From: Pseudomonadota bacterium
GTDB lineage: Bacteria; Desulfobacterota; Desulfovibrionia; Desulfovibrionales; Desulfovibrionaceae
Assembly: GCA_018816865.1 (NCBI GenBank)
Contig: JAHIUW010000006.1
Location: forward strand, 60,012-124,011
Direction: 5' to 3'
Length of the DNA stretch: 64,000 bases
Below are positions 8,471-17,161 of the stretch, piece by piece (positions within the stretch are counted from its first letter, which is position 1; every line of letters begins with the position of its first letter). Both the position numbers and the translations under genes were made by a program. The notes under the pieces were generated by a model. The model did no database searches. It was not told the DNA's origin and saw nothing but the letters and a program-made list of their open reading frames with translations.

Positions 8471-9175
8471 TCAGTCCTTGTGGCCTTTGCCGTTGCAGGA
8501 CATCTCGCGTTGCACGGCGTTCAGGAACGACCCGGCGAATCCGTTCAACTCTGTCTCGATGGCCGACAGCGACCCCAAGAAGAAGTTGTAGGCAATGGTG
8601 GCCGGAAGGGCCACGGCCAGTCCCACTGCGGTGGCGATCAGCGCCTCGGAGATGCCCGGCGCCACGGCAGCCAGGGCGGCGGTTTTCATCTGCCCGATAG
8701 AGTGGAAGGCATGCATGATGCCCCAGACCGTACCGAAAAGGCCGATGAACGGGGCGGAGTTACCGCAGGTGGCCAAAAACGCCATGGACTTGGACAACTC
8801 CTTGAGCTGTGCCCCCACCCCGAGCTTCAGGGCGCGATCCAGATTCTCGATGACCACGCCCATGCCGCTTTCGCAGACGATGCCGGAGGCATCCAACCGC
8901 CTGAGTTCGTTCGTGGCCGGAATGCCACTCAGATACACGGGCGAGGACCGTTGCTGCGACAGGAGTCGCATGCCCTCCTCCAGAGTGGCTGCGCTCTGGA
9001 ACTGCCTCAAGTCCTCTGCGGACCGCTTGCGGGCGGAACTGAGGATAAAGAACTTGAGCAGGATCACACTCCAACTGGTCAGCGACATGCAAATAAGCAG
9101 GCCAAGCACGAATTTCACCGTCAGCGTGGCGTTGGCCAGCATGGCGAAGATACCGATCTGCGGCATAACGTCCAT
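8471..9175 (-). CDS. tolQ: Tol-Pal system motor protein TolQ (MotA/TolQ/ExbB family)
   Basis: Forms the proton channel with TolR. Three membrane helices are visible (about residues 15-38, 130-150 and 170-195), with the conserved NSAPFIGLFGTVWGIMHAF segment and APGISEALIATAVGLAVALPA in the last two. The ATG at 9175 (AAAGGA upstream) gives 234 residues; a longer frame to 9262 is open but has no start signal and a poor sequence. It is the first gene of the tol-pal operon. Confidence 0.94.
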   Translation of the reverse strand: MDVMPQIGIFAMLANATLTVKFVLGLLICMSLTSWSVILLKFFILSSARKRSAEDLRQFQSAATLEEGMRLLSQQRSSPVYLSGIPATNELRRLDASGIVCESGMGVVIENLDRALKLGVGAQLKELSKSMAFLATCGNSAPFIGLFGTVWGIMHAFHSIGQMKTAALAAVAPGISEALIATAVGLAVALPATIAYNFFLGSLSAIETELNGFAGSFLNAVQREMSCNGKGHKD

Positions 9176-9294
9176 ATCACGGATCCTTTTCTGAATATGC
9201 CCGAAGCCAAGGCCCGGGCTGTTATACAAGGCCGTCGCGCAGTCCATGGCGGACCCGCCCAACGGAACAATCTCACTCTACAAGGGGGGACATA

Positions 9295-10050
9295 TCAGGA
9301 AATAATGAGATCATAAAGCACAGGAATAATCCTTTCGGCGGGACCGTCCATACGGATGTCGGACAAGCCATCAAAGGCCGTGGGGCCGAGGTTGATCTCG
9401 ATCACCATGCCACCCGCCCTCTTGACCCGTTGCGGCAGGGTGTTGGCCGGGGCGACCTCGCCGGAGGTGCCCACGATGAGTATCAGATTTGCGCCGCGAA
9501 GCAAGTCTTCACTTTCCTGCAGGGCGCGCGCGGGGATACCCTCCCCGAAAAAAACTATCTGGGGACGGATCAGCCCACCGCAAGGGCAACGCACGGGCAG
9601 TTTATCCCGGGTCAACTCATGGGCGAGGCTGTGGTCCCAGCCCTTGCCACAGCGGCGGCAAGACCAGCTGTCCCAGCCGCCGTGATACTCCACCACGGTC
9701 TTGGAACCCGCCCGCTGGTGCAATCCGTCGATATTCTGGGTGATGATCCCTGCCAACACCCCCTGGCCTTCCAGATCGGCCAGGGCAGTATGCGCCGGGT
9801 TGGGTTGGGCCGGATGAAAGATTCTGGCCGTGTCCACCAGAAATTCCCAGACCCCGGCGGGGTTGCTCTCCAGGCTCTGGGCACTGGCCACGGCCACGGG
9901 GTCGTAACGCGACCACAGCCCCCCTGGGCTACGGAAATCAGGGATGCCGCTGGGCACGGAGATACCGGCGCCGGTAAAGGCAACGGCCCGGTGGGCTTCG
10001 CGCAGCAGCTTGGCGGCCTGTCGGCACGCCGGGAGCCAGGGTTCACTCAT
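9295..10050 (-). CDS. Sir2-family NAD-dependent protein deacylase
   Basis: Removes acyl groups from protein lysines using NAD, producing O-acyl-ADP-ribose. The protein has GAGISVPSGIPDFRS for NAD binding, TQNIDGLHQRAG, the catalytic His in YHGGWDSW and a zinc site in which CRRC and CPC supply three or four cysteines. The 251-residue length is typical for CobB. The gene lies 31 bases after the PHP-domain gene on the same strand, so they may be co-transcribed, but no functional link is evident. Confidence 0.93.
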   Translation of the reverse strand: MSEPWLPACRQAAKLLREAHRAVAFTGAGISVPSGIPDFRSPGGLWSRYDPVAVASAQSLESNPAGVWEFLVDTARIFHPAQPNPAHTALADLEGQGVLAGIITQNIDGLHQRAGSKTVVEYHGGWDSWSCRRCGKGWDHSLAHELTRDKLPVRCPCGGLIRPQIVFFGEGIPARALQESEDLLRGANLILIVGTSGEVAPANTLPQRVKRAGGMVIEINLGPTAFDGLSDIRMDGPAERIIPVLYDLIIS

Positions 10051-10081
10051 GGCCGCGTCCCCTTGGTGGAGCGCCCGCCCC

Positions 10082-10738
10082 CTAGCAGGTGCCGATGAGC
10101 TTCTGGAGCAGCTCGCGGGAGTTGGCCTCGACCACGTAATACTCTTCCGCGGTCAGGCCCGCGCCAAGCCCCGCGCGCTTTCGCAGCTCGGAGGACACCA
10201 GATCGCCGGGGGCATGGGCGTCGTTGTTGATGATCAGCTTGGCACCGAAACGTTTGGCCATGTTCGCCACATGGCCGTTGGCCATGCTGTGCCCCCTACG
10301 GGTGGTGATTTCCAGGGCCACGCCCTTTTCAACGGCCAGCAGAGTTTCCTCCTCGGTGATGAAACCGGGATGGGCCAGGATGTCCGCCCCGCCCACGATG
10401 GCGGCCAGGTTGGTGCCCCGGGCCACGGGTTCCACCGGAGTCTCGCCATGCACCACCACGATCTGCGCGCCCAGACCACGGGCCTGGGTCACCAGCTCCG
10501 GAATCAGCCCCGGGGGCACGTGAGTGATCTCCACGCCACAGAACAGGTCCACCCCCATGTAGGGTGAATAACGGCAGGTCACCTTGCGGATGCTCGTGAT
10601 GATGTGCTCGATATTGCTGTGGTCCACGTGATCGGTCATGGCCAGGGCCTCGTATCCGGCGACCTTGGCGCGACGGGCGAGTTCGGCGGGAATCAGTTCC
10701 CCGTCGCTGAAGAGGGTGTGGGTGTGCAGATCGATCAT
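10082..10738 (-). CDS. PHP-domain phosphoesterase (histidinol-phosphatase-like)
   Basis: A metal-dependent phosphoesterase of the PHP superfamily. Metal ligands are visible in order: IDLHTHTLFSDG at the N-terminus, MTDHVDH, GVEITH, VVHGE, ILAHPGF and NNDAHAPGD near the C-terminus. The start at 10738 places the HxH motif at residues 5-7 as usual; 16 extra upstream codons are open but Gly/Ser-rich and unlikely. The substrate cannot be told from sequence. The family includes histidinol phosphatases and nucleases. Confidence 0.88.
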   Translation of the reverse strand: MIDLHTHTLFSDGELIPAELARRAKVAGYEALAMTDHVDHSNIEHIITSIRKVTCRYSPYMGVDLFCGVEITHVPPGLIPELVTQARGLGAQIVVVHGETPVEPVARGTNLAAIVGGADILAHPGFITEEETLLAVEKGVALEITTRRGHSMANGHVANMAKRFGAKLIINNDAHAPGDLVSSELRKRAGLGAGLTAEEYYVVEANSRELLQKLIGTC

Positions 10739-10831
10739 AGAGGTACCACCAGCGCGGGAACCCCCGCCCTTTAAAAATTGCACCATTGCCCCGGCCCATC
10801 GCTCATGACCGGCAAGGACAGTGTCTTCAGA

Positions 10832-11323
10832 TCACATCTTGTATTTGCTGTCATCCTCGGAAAAATGCTCCAGCAGGTCGTTCCACTTGCTGGCTTCCCT
10901 GGTCTTGAGTACGGGCTTGGACTCCGCGGACTCGCGCGCCGCTTCGGCCAGCACCTCGTCGGCCACGAAGATAGGGCACTTGGCCCGCAGGGCCAGGGCC
11001 ACGGCATCCGAAGGCCGCGAATCGATGCGCCGCTTGTCCCCACTCAGATCCACTTCGACCTCGGCATAGTACGTGCCCCCCTCCAGGCGCACGATCTCCA
11101 CCAGGGAGACCTTGCCGCCCACGCCCTCGGCCATGTTCAGCAGCAGGTCGTGGGTCATGGGCCGGGGCAGGGAGACGTCGTTGAGCACCAGGGAGATGGC
11201 CATGGCCTCCATGGCGCCGATCCAGATGGGCAAGGTCTGTTCCTCGCTCAAGTCCTTGAGGACCAGCACCGGAACCTGGGATTTCTCGTCCAGGGCCAGT
11301 CCGTGCACCTTCATTTCTACCAT
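10832..11323 (-). CDS. Bifunctional nuclease-like protein (DUF151)
   Basis: A 163-residue protein of the BFN/DUF151 family. The core is VLVLKDLSEEQTLPIWIGAM, followed by the RPMTHDLL segment and RPSDAVALALRAKCPI, which carry the family's conserved residues. Some members have been reported to act as nucleases, but the role in bacteria is poorly defined. It overlaps the miaB stop by seven bases, so it is almost certainly translated in the same transcript. A charged C-terminal extension (about 30 residues) is the variable part. Confidence 0.88.
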   Translation of the reverse strand: MVEMKVHGLALDEKSQVPVLVLKDLSEEQTLPIWIGAMEAMAISLVLNDVSLPRPMTHDLLLNMAEGVGGKVSLVEIVRLEGGTYYAEVEVDLSGDKRRIDSRPSDAVALALRAKCPIFVADEVLAEAARESAESKPVLKTREASKWNDLLEHFSEDDSKYKM

Positions 11324-12690
11324 GGCTTTCCAACCGCCTCTCCCACGAGGGAATGTTTCTTCGCGGTCTGGATGCGCACCGCGAGCAGTTGGCCCGCGAG
11401 ATCACCGCCGTCCGCGGGCAGGGGGATGTTCACCACACGGCCGCAGGCATCGCGCCCTCGCCAAAACATAACATCCCCGCCGTCCTGCTTCTTGCTTGGG
11501 GACTCAAGAAGCACCTCGGACTCGGTCCCGACCTGGGTCTGAAGCGCCGCGGCGGTCAGTTCGTCCTGCAAGGCCTGAAGCCGGAGCAGGCGCTCCTGGG
11601 CCACGTCCCGATCGACCTTGGGCGTCATGCGCACCGAGCGGGTTCCAGGACGGTCCGAGTAGATGAACGAAAAGCTTGATTCAAAACCCACGTGGCGGAC
11701 GGCCTCCAGCGTCTCAAGAAAATCGTCTTCGGTCTCGCCGGGGAAGCCCACGATCAGATCCGTGGTCAGGGTCATCCCGGGTCGCACCCCACGCAGGGCG
11801 TCCACCAACCCCAGGTAACGGGTCATGTCGTACCCGCGCCCCATGGCACTCAGTATCCTATCCGAACCAGCCTGCATGGGCAAATGCAGGGTCGGACAAA
11901 GATTGGACAGTTCGCCGAAGGCATTGATGACTTCCGGGGCCAGATCCTTGGGATGCGAGGTGGTGAACCTCAAGCGTCGGATCCCCGGCACCTCGGCCAC
12001 CCTGAACAGCAGCTGGGCGAAGCTCGTGCCGTCCCCCTGTTTGTCCAGGCCGAAGCTATTCACGTTCTGCCCCAGCAGGGTCAACTCGCGCACGCCATGC
12101 CCGGCCAGAGCCCGAACCTCGGACAGGACGTCCTCGCTGGAGCGGGACTTCTGCCGCCCGCGCACGTAGGGCACGATGCAATAGGCGCAAAAGTTGTCGC
12201 AGCCCTGCATGATATTCACGAAGGCCTGCCCAGGCAGATGTGACACGGGACCGTCCTCGGGCAGGTGGAATTTGCGCAGCTTAAAGCCTTCCTCGAAGTC
12301 CAGCATGGCCAGCCGCTGGGTCTCGCCGCGGTACAGCCTGTCCAGGCTCTCGGGCACCTGCCCGGTCTGGTCCGTGCCGAACACCAGGCGCACGTGGTCC
12401 GAACGCTCGAAAAAGCCCTGGCCCACCTGCTGGGCCACGCAGCCGCCCACGGCCACGAACTTAGAGCTGTCCTTGCGGCAATAGTGCTCCAGCCTGCCCA
12501 CCAGGCTGTAGACCTTCTGCTCTGGCTTGTCGCGCACGCTGCAGGTGTTGATGATCAGGGCCGTGGCCTCGTCCTCCGGGGCCGCGCGCCAGCCGCGCGC
12601 CATGAGCGCCCGGGCCAGCCAATCGGAGTCATGGACATTCATCTGGCAGCCGAAGGTCGTGATGTGGAACGTCTTGTTGTCTTGGGTCAT
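11317..12690 (-). CDS. miaB: tRNA-2-methylthio-N6-dimethylallyladenosine synthase MiaB
   Basis: A radical-SAM methylthiotransferase that modifies A37 of tRNAs reading UNN codons. It has an N-terminal UPF0004 domain with three cysteines (FGCQMN, NTCSVRD, GGCVAQQ) for the second 4Fe-4S cluster, the radical-SAM motif CDNFCAYCIVPYVRGR and a C-terminal TRAM domain. The 457-residue length is usual. Its start codon abuts the stop of the kinase gene upstream, and it overlaps the DUF151 gene downstream. Confidence 0.95.
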   Translation of the reverse strand: MTQDNKTFHITTFGCQMNVHDSDWLARALMARGWRAAPEDEATALIINTCSVRDKPEQKVYSLVGRLEHYCRKDSSKFVAVGGCVAQQVGQGFFERSDHVRLVFGTDQTGQVPESLDRLYRGETQRLAMLDFEEGFKLRKFHLPEDGPVSHLPGQAFVNIMQGCDNFCAYCIVPYVRGRQKSRSSEDVLSEVRALAGHGVRELTLLGQNVNSFGLDKQGDGTSFAQLLFRVAEVPGIRRLRFTTSHPKDLAPEVINAFGELSNLCPTLHLPMQAGSDRILSAMGRGYDMTRYLGLVDALRGVRPGMTLTTDLIVGFPGETEDDFLETLEAVRHVGFESSFSFIYSDRPGTRSVRMTPKVDRDVAQERLLRLQALQDELTAAALQTQVGTESEVLLESPSKKQDGGDVMFWRGRDACGRVVNIPLPADGGDLAGQLLAVRIQTAKKHSLVGEAVGKPW

Positions 12691-13296
12691 CTATTGTCCA
12701 TCGGGCACGGCACCCCGGCTCAACCACTGCGTGAGGAAGTCGAGGGTGCGCCTGCGCGTCTCCTGTTTGGGGATCTCGTCGTTGCAAATGGCGAATTCGG
12801 CGGCGGGGTTCTCCTCGAAGGGCACATCCACCCCGATGACCTCGCCGAGTCCTGGAAATTGTTTGCCGCTGCGCTTGCGCTCCAGGGCCTTGGCATACAG
12901 CCCGGCCATGACCAGTCCCTCGGGACGCTTGCCCTCGCGCTGCATGGCGTTCTCCAGGGTGCAGATCACATGCACCTCGGCAAAGCGTGGGATCAGGCTG
13001 CGGGCGTACTCCCGAAAGGCCACCTTGTAGGCGGCCCCGTCCATGACCACATTGACCCCGGAACGGGTCAGCCCGGCGGCCTCCTGTGCGAACAGGCGGT
13101 AGGCCTCTTCGCGCTCATCGCTACTGTAGGTGGGCGTAGGGAAATAGACCTTACGCCGTGCGTCCATCTGCAACCAGACCACCTCTTCACCCCGGGAGCC
13201 AAACTCCTCGGCCACGGCCCGGGCCAGATTGGACTTGCCCGAGCCAGGCAGGCCCACCACCCAGATGGCCCAACCCTGCCGCGTGGAATCAGCCAT
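12691..13296 (-). CDS. Adenylylsulfate kinase-like protein
   Basis: A P-loop kinase most like CysC, which converts APS and ATP to PAPS. It has the Walker A motif GLPGSGKSNL, then WLQMDARRK in place of the usual LDGDxxR segment, VVMDGAAYK and ICTLENAMQREG in the region of the family's APS-contacting loop. It is 201 residues long. The aspartate of the usual DGD motif is shifted, so specificity for APS is uncertain. In a sulfate reducer APS is normally consumed by APS reductase, and the gene lies with two other small-molecule-kinase homologues instead of sulfate genes, so a surface-modification or salvage role is as likely. Confidence 0.75.
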   Translation of the reverse strand: MADSTRQGWAIWVVGLPGSGKSNLARAVAEEFGSRGEEVVWLQMDARRKVYFPTPTYSSDEREEAYRLFAQEAAGLTRSGVNVVMDGAAYKVAFREYARSLIPRFAEVHVICTLENAMQREGKRPEGLVMAGLYAKALERKRSGKQFPGLGEVIGVDVPFEENPAAEFAICNDEIPKQETRRRTLDFLTQWLSRGAVPDGQ

Positions 13297-13299
13297 GGC

Positions 13300-14394
13300 T
13301 CACCTCAGGTAGCGGTTGATGTTGGCGTAATCAAAGCGCTCGTCAGCAAGAACCTTTTCCACCAGCGAAAACAGGGCCGTACGCACCTCTGGCGTCAGGC
13401 GGGGGTACCACTCGGGCGAGGCGACCACAAGCCCCCGAAAGACATAGAACGGGGCGATGACTTCGAGCATTTCCCGGTCGCCGGTGGCCTCAAGATAGGT
13501 CTCCCAGAACGTCATGTAGAGTTCGAGAAACGGTCCTTCCAAGCGCGTATTGCCGTCCAGCAGTCCGTAGAGCAGGTAGTTCATGCTCATGGTGGCCACG
13601 TCGTCCGCGGGTTCGCCCCACACGCCCCGGCTGCGGTCCAGTACGCTGAAATCAAAGGCCCCGGTCCCTTCCCGGCGCACCAGGACGTTCCAGGGATGGA
13701 AATCACCATGCACCTCGGCCAGACGGCGATCATAGCCCTTGAGTTTCCAGCGCCAGTCCACCAACCGCTTTTCCAGGGCCTGGAAGCGCTCGGGGCTGAA
13801 CATGGCATAGGGCCTGGGGTAGCCGTCGATGATGCCGTAGATACATTCGCAATCGCCGATCAAATTGCGGATGCGGCGCTCGTAACGGTCCGGCTCGTCA
13901 TGCTTCACGGCATGGATCTCGGCCAGCCAGCGGGCGAATCCCCGGGCCAGCTCCAGGTCCTGCGGGCAGAGGCCGTCCTTGCGGATGCGCTCCAACTCCA
14001 GGAAGTAGTCGCTGCCTTCAAGCTTCTCGTTGACGATGAAGAACTCGCCGATCTCGCCTAGGGGGATCATCCGGCCCTCGGTATCCACGTAGCCCGCGCC
14101 CAGCGGGCGCACATGCTTGGGCAGGCGGGCCGAAGTCTCGTACTGGAAGAGCAAAATCCGGGCCCGGTCCCAGTAATCCTGGTGGCCGTATTTGTCTCCG
14201 CGCATGGCGGAGATCACGGCCTCGCCGGGCTCGCCGTTGCGTTCCCAGCGCACCAAGAGCGGCTTGCCGTAGCCAAAGTCCTTGATGCCCTGCTCATCCA
14301 GGGAGCCGATGTCCCCGGCAGCAACGAGCCGAACATCCCCACCCAGCGCCTCTTGCAGATAGCGCTCGATCTGTTCACGCGTCATCTCGATCAT
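13300..14394 (-). CDS. Aminoglycoside-phosphotransferase-like kinase
   Basis: A 364-residue protein of the APH/choline-kinase fold. The catalytic loop VHGDFHPWNVLVRR contains the HGDxxxxN signature, followed by FDFSVLDRSRGVWGEPADD with the metal-binding aspartate. The N-terminal lobe is less conserved. The start at 14394 has GGAGG eight bases upstream. It is separated by three bases from the APS-kinase-like gene and is probably in one operon with it. There is nothing to suggest drug resistance; the substrate is likely a small alcohol, sugar or nucleotide. Confidence 0.8.
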   Translation of the reverse strand: MIEMTREQIERYLQEALGGDVRLVAAGDIGSLDEQGIKDFGYGKPLLVRWERNGEPGEAVISAMRGDKYGHQDYWDRARILLFQYETSARLPKHVRPLGAGYVDTEGRMIPLGEIGEFFIVNEKLEGSDYFLELERIRKDGLCPQDLELARGFARWLAEIHAVKHDEPDRYERRIRNLIGDCECIYGIIDGYPRPYAMFSPERFQALEKRLVDWRWKLKGYDRRLAEVHGDFHPWNVLVRREGTGAFDFSVLDRSRGVWGEPADDVATMSMNYLLYGLLDGNTRLEGPFLELYMTFWETYLEATGDREMLEVIAPFYVFRGLVVASPEWYPRLTPEVRTALFSLVEKVLADERFDYANINRYLR

Positions 14395-14489
14395 GGGCAA
14401 CCTCCAGGGCGCTCCGGCGATCGACCGAACACCTTGCCGCAGGCGCTGTCGAACAGCCTTTCTCACCAAGCCGTTCGCCCCTCCTGTCC

Positions 14490-14613
14490 GCAAACCGTTC
14501 AAAAGTGTGCGGGGGCAAGGCGCGGAAATCAATTGAGGCCGAAGCGTACACCCCGTACGTGAGGGTTCAATCGATTTCCGCAACGCTGCAACCGTGCGCT
14601 TTTCAACGGTTTG
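14490..14613. repeat. Long imperfect palindrome, copy 1 of a dispersed family
   Basis: A 124-base element that folds on itself almost end to end. The outer arm GCAAACCGTTCAAAAG pairs with CTTTTCAACGGTTTGC (one C-C mismatch). The inner arm GGAAATCAATTGA pairs with TCAATCGATTTCC, and the core is GCGTAC-N5-GTACGT. It ends exactly at the stop codon of the PfkB gene. Related elements with different stems are at 22936-23063, 50497-50574 and 51344-51416. Confidence 0.8.
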
Positions 14614-15552
14614 CTACGGGCGAAGGCCGAAATTGTCCTCATAGGCCTTCCAAAACTCGTCCTGACTGAAATGATGCTCCTGGGTGCCAAGCCGCTCCAC
14701 GCTCCACTTGGCGCAGGCCGAACCCACGAAGGCGGCCTTGGCCAAGGGCAGCCCCAGGGACAAGCCCTTGAGCAGACCCGCGCGGTATGCATCTCCCGCA
14801 CCCGTGGGATCGACCACGGCGTCCAGCTTGGCCGTGGGCACCTCGGTCACCGTTCCGTCCTCAGCATACACCATGGAGCCCTTTTCGCCGAGGGTGGTGA
14901 TCAGGTTCTTGGTCTTGGCCTGAATCTGTTCACGGGACAGGCCGGTGGCCTTCATGATCATCTCCAACTCGTAGTCGTTGGAAATCAGGGCCCAGGAACC
15001 GTCAATGCTCTCGGCCATGTCCTTACCCGCCAGGGCGGTGATGTTCTGCCCGGGGTCGAAGATGTATTTCAGGCCCATCTGCTTGTACTTGCGGGGCAGT
15101 TCGATCATGTCGACCAGGTTGCCGGGGGAGACGATGGCCAAGTCCTCGGCCACGTTCACGCCGTTGAACTCGTAGCGGCACTGCTCGTTCATGGCCCCGG
15201 GGTTGAAGCAGGTGATCTGGTTATCGGACATGTCGGTGGTGATGTGGCAGTTGGCGGTCAGTTCGCCACTGACCATGTGCACCCCTTCCATGGGCAGCCC
15301 CAGATCCATCAGCCGTTTGTGGTAATGATCGAAATCCCAGCCCGCGGAAGACAGGATCACCGGCTTTTCGCCGAGCAACGCCAGGCTATAGGCGATGTTG
15401 CCCGCAGTGCCGCCGAAACGCTCGGTCAGGCCGTTGCCCACGAAACAGACGTTCAGGATGTGAATCTTGTCGGCCAGGATATGGTCCGCAAACTTGCCGG
15501 GAAAGCTCATAATCCGGTCAAAGGCCAGGGAGCCGGAAACGTAGATCTTCAT
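14614..15552 (-). CDS. PfkB-family carbohydrate/adenosine kinase
   Basis: A ribokinase-fold kinase of 312 residues. The N-terminal signature region FGGTAGNIAYSLALLG is followed by the substrate lid strands. The C-terminal PfkB signature VDPTGAGDAYRAGLLKG contains the catalytic Asp and the anion hole, and the ATP region TLGEKGSMVY precedes it. It most resembles the adenosine-kinase-like branch, but the substrate is not certain. AAAGGAGA precedes the ATG at 15552. A palindromic repeat begins immediately after its stop, before the APH-like kinase gene. Confidence 0.88.
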   Translation of the reverse strand: MKIYVSGSLAFDRIMSFPGKFADHILADKIHILNVCFVGNGLTERFGGTAGNIAYSLALLGEKPVILSSAGWDFDHYHKRLMDLGLPMEGVHMVSGELTANCHITTDMSDNQITCFNPGAMNEQCRYEFNGVNVAEDLAIVSPGNLVDMIELPRKYKQMGLKYIFDPGQNITALAGKDMAESIDGSWALISNDYELEMIMKATGLSREQIQAKTKNLITTLGEKGSMVYAEDGTVTEVPTAKLDAVVDPTGAGDAYRAGLLKGLSLGLPLAKAAFVGSACAKWSVERLGTQEHHFSQDEFWKAYEDNFGLRP

Positions 15553-15570
15553 CAAATCTCCTTTGAATAC

Positions 15571-15900
15571 TCAGGCAAGGTCATCGGGGCGGGTCTCGCC
15601 CCGTATCCAGTCGATAAATGTCTGGCTGCCGCCCGCCACGGGCAGGGCCAACACACAGGGTTCGTCATAGGAATGCAGTTCCCGGACCACGAGGATCAAC
15701 TCGTCCAGGCGGTCGGCCCAGGTCTTGGCGATGAAGGCCGTCTCGCCGTCCTCGGCGATCCTGCCCTCCCACCAATACAGACTGTGGATGGGGCCCAGGA
15801 TGTTCACGCAGGCCGCCAGACGGCGGCGGACGAGTTCACGCCCAATGCGCCCGGCTTCATCCGCATCCGCTGCGGTCATGTAGACGATAACAGGCGACAT
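15571..15900 (-). CDS. cutA: Divalent cation tolerance protein CutA
   Basis: A small trimeric cytoplasmic protein of 109 residues linked to copper and other divalent metal tolerance. The family segments are present: VYMTAADADEAGRIGREL, RLAACVNILGPIHSLYWWEG near residue 35 and AKTWADRLDELILVVRELHSYDEP. AGGAGG lies eight bases before the ATG at 15900. It precedes the PfkB-family gene by 18 bases, so co-transcription is likely. Confidence 0.93.
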   Translation of the reverse strand: MSPVIVYMTAADADEAGRIGRELVRRRLAACVNILGPIHSLYWWEGRIAEDGETAFIAKTWADRLDELILVVRELHSYDEPCVLALPVAGGSQTFIDWIRGETRPDDLA

Positions 15901-15920
15901 GTTCAAGCCCTCCTACCGGC

Positions 15921-16250
15921 CTATTTTTCTTTGGGGCACACCGGGGGGCTGCCTGCGGGCAGATTCCACAGCCAGTCCACAATGACCTGCTTCTGCTCGT
16001 GATCCACGGGCGCGCCCTTGAAGATCATCTTGGTCACGGTGATGTCCCAGCCATCCTTGCCCTTGTTGCCCAGGGCCTTGCACACGCGTTGCGTGTCGTG
16101 GCACAGGGTGCAGCTGTTCATGACCAGAGCCGCCCCGTCATTGGCCACGGCCTCGGCTCCGTCGGCTATGGGGGCCGAGAACAAGGCCAGCCCTGAGACG
16201 CACAGAACGCACAGAATCACCAGGACCAGTCCATTCCTTGTTTTTCCCAT
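15921..16250 (-). CDS. Small periplasmic monoheme c-type cytochrome
   Basis: A 109-residue protein with an N-terminal Sec signal (VLVILCVLCVSGLALF, cleavage near residues 25-32) and one heme-binding site, SCTLCHDTQRVC. The distal ligand is not obvious; no methionine follows in the usual place except in TVTKMIFKG. Maturation would use the ccm genes at 35-40 kb. The mature part is about 75 residues, similar to small cytochromes and the cytochrome domains of larger enzymes. Its redox partner is unknown, and the neighbouring cutA gives no clear clue. Confidence 0.85.
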   Translation of the reverse strand: MGKTRNGLVLVILCVLCVSGLALFSAPIADGAEAVANDGAALVMNSCTLCHDTQRVCKALGNKGKDGWDITVTKMIFKGAPVDHEQKQVIVDWLWNLPAGSPPVCPKEK

Positions 16251-16422
16251 CTCTCCCTCCAGGCGTGTCGCGGGGCAAAGACCGCGCGGCGGCGGATCGA
16301 GCCTTTCCCGAAAAAAAAAGTCACAAAAAATTCTTCAATGACACCGAGTGGTCAGCCTAACAAAGGGCATTTCCCGGCGGGCCGGGGGACTTGACCCGAC
16401 GCAGGAGTTCCGGGTATCCGCA

Positions 16423-16450
16423 AGGGGATTTGAATACATATCAATCCCCT
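16423..16450 (+). promoter_or_regulatory. Inverted repeat in the upp leader
   Basis: An 8-bp perfect inverted repeat (AGGGGATT and AATCCCCT, 12-base spacer) lies 20 bases before the upp start and ends just before its AAGGAG ribosome-binding site. It could be an operator or an RNA hairpin that controls access to the site. No T-run follows, so it is not a terminator. Confidence 0.5.
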
Positions 16451-16470
16451 GAATTATATAAGGAGTTAAC

Positions 16471-17097
16471 ATGCCCATCCATGTTGTAGACCATCCCCTG
16501 GTCAGGCACAAGCTTGGCCTGCTGCGTCAGGACGGTCTGTCCACCAAGGACTTCCGCCAGCTCTCCAACGAGATCGCCCGCCTGCTGACCTACGAGGCCA
16601 CCAAGGATCTCGGCACCGAGAGGATCACCATCCGGGGCTGGGCCGGCGACGTGGAGGTGGACAACATCCGGGGCAAGACCCTGACCGTAGTGCCCATCCT
16701 GCGGGCCGGTCTGGGCATGATCGACGGTGTGCTGGACATGATCCCCGGGGCCAAGACCAGCGTGGTCGGATTCTACCGCAACGAGGAGACCCTGCAGCCC
16801 GTTGAGTACTACGTGAAGCTGGCCAAGAACATCGAGAACCGCATGGCGCTGATCCTCGATCCCATGCTGGCCACCGGCGGAACACTGATGGCCACCATCC
16901 AGCTCCTGAAGGACGCGGGCTGCAAAAAAATCCGCGGGCTGTTCCTGGTGGCCGCCCCCGAGGGCCTCGAACGCCTGGAAAGGGAACACCCCGACGTGGA
17001 TGTCTACGTGGCCAGCGTGGACGAACGCCTGAACGAGGTGGGATACATCCTGCCCGGCCTGGGCGATGCGGGCGACAAGATCTTCGGAACCAAGTAG
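16471..17097 (+). CDS. upp: Uracil phosphoribosyltransferase
   Basis: Makes UMP from uracil and PRPP in pyrimidine salvage. The PRPP-binding loop [17 protein letters not shown] is at residues 130-146, preceded by [16 protein letters not shown], and the C-terminal uracil-binding stretch [16 protein letters not shown] is intact. At 208 residues it is of typical length. TAAGGAG precedes the ATG. It is followed by a terminator and then by the uracil permease gene, the usual functional partner. Confidence 0.96.
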   Translation: MPIHVVDHPLVRHKLGLLRQDGLSTKDFRQLSNEIARLLTYEATKDLGTERITIRGWAGDVEVDNIRGKTLTVVPILRAGLGMIDGVLDMIPGAKTSVVGFYRNEETLQPVEYYVKLAKNIENRMALILDPMLATGGTLMATIQLLKDAGCKKIRGLFLVAAPEGLERLEREHPDVDVYVASVDERLNEVGYILPGLGDAGDKIFGTK

Positions 17098-17103
17098 CTA
17101 CCC

Positions 17104-17129
17104 GGCGGGGCTTTGCCCCGCTTTTTTTT
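17104..17129 (+). terminator. Terminator between upp and uraA
   Basis: A GCGGGGC-TTT-GCCCCGC hairpin is followed by eight Ts just after the upp stop. It probably attenuates transcription into the permease gene and does not necessarily end it. Confidence 0.88.
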
Positions 17130-17161
17130 GAAGTCCGAACGAGACAGACAAGGAGATGACG

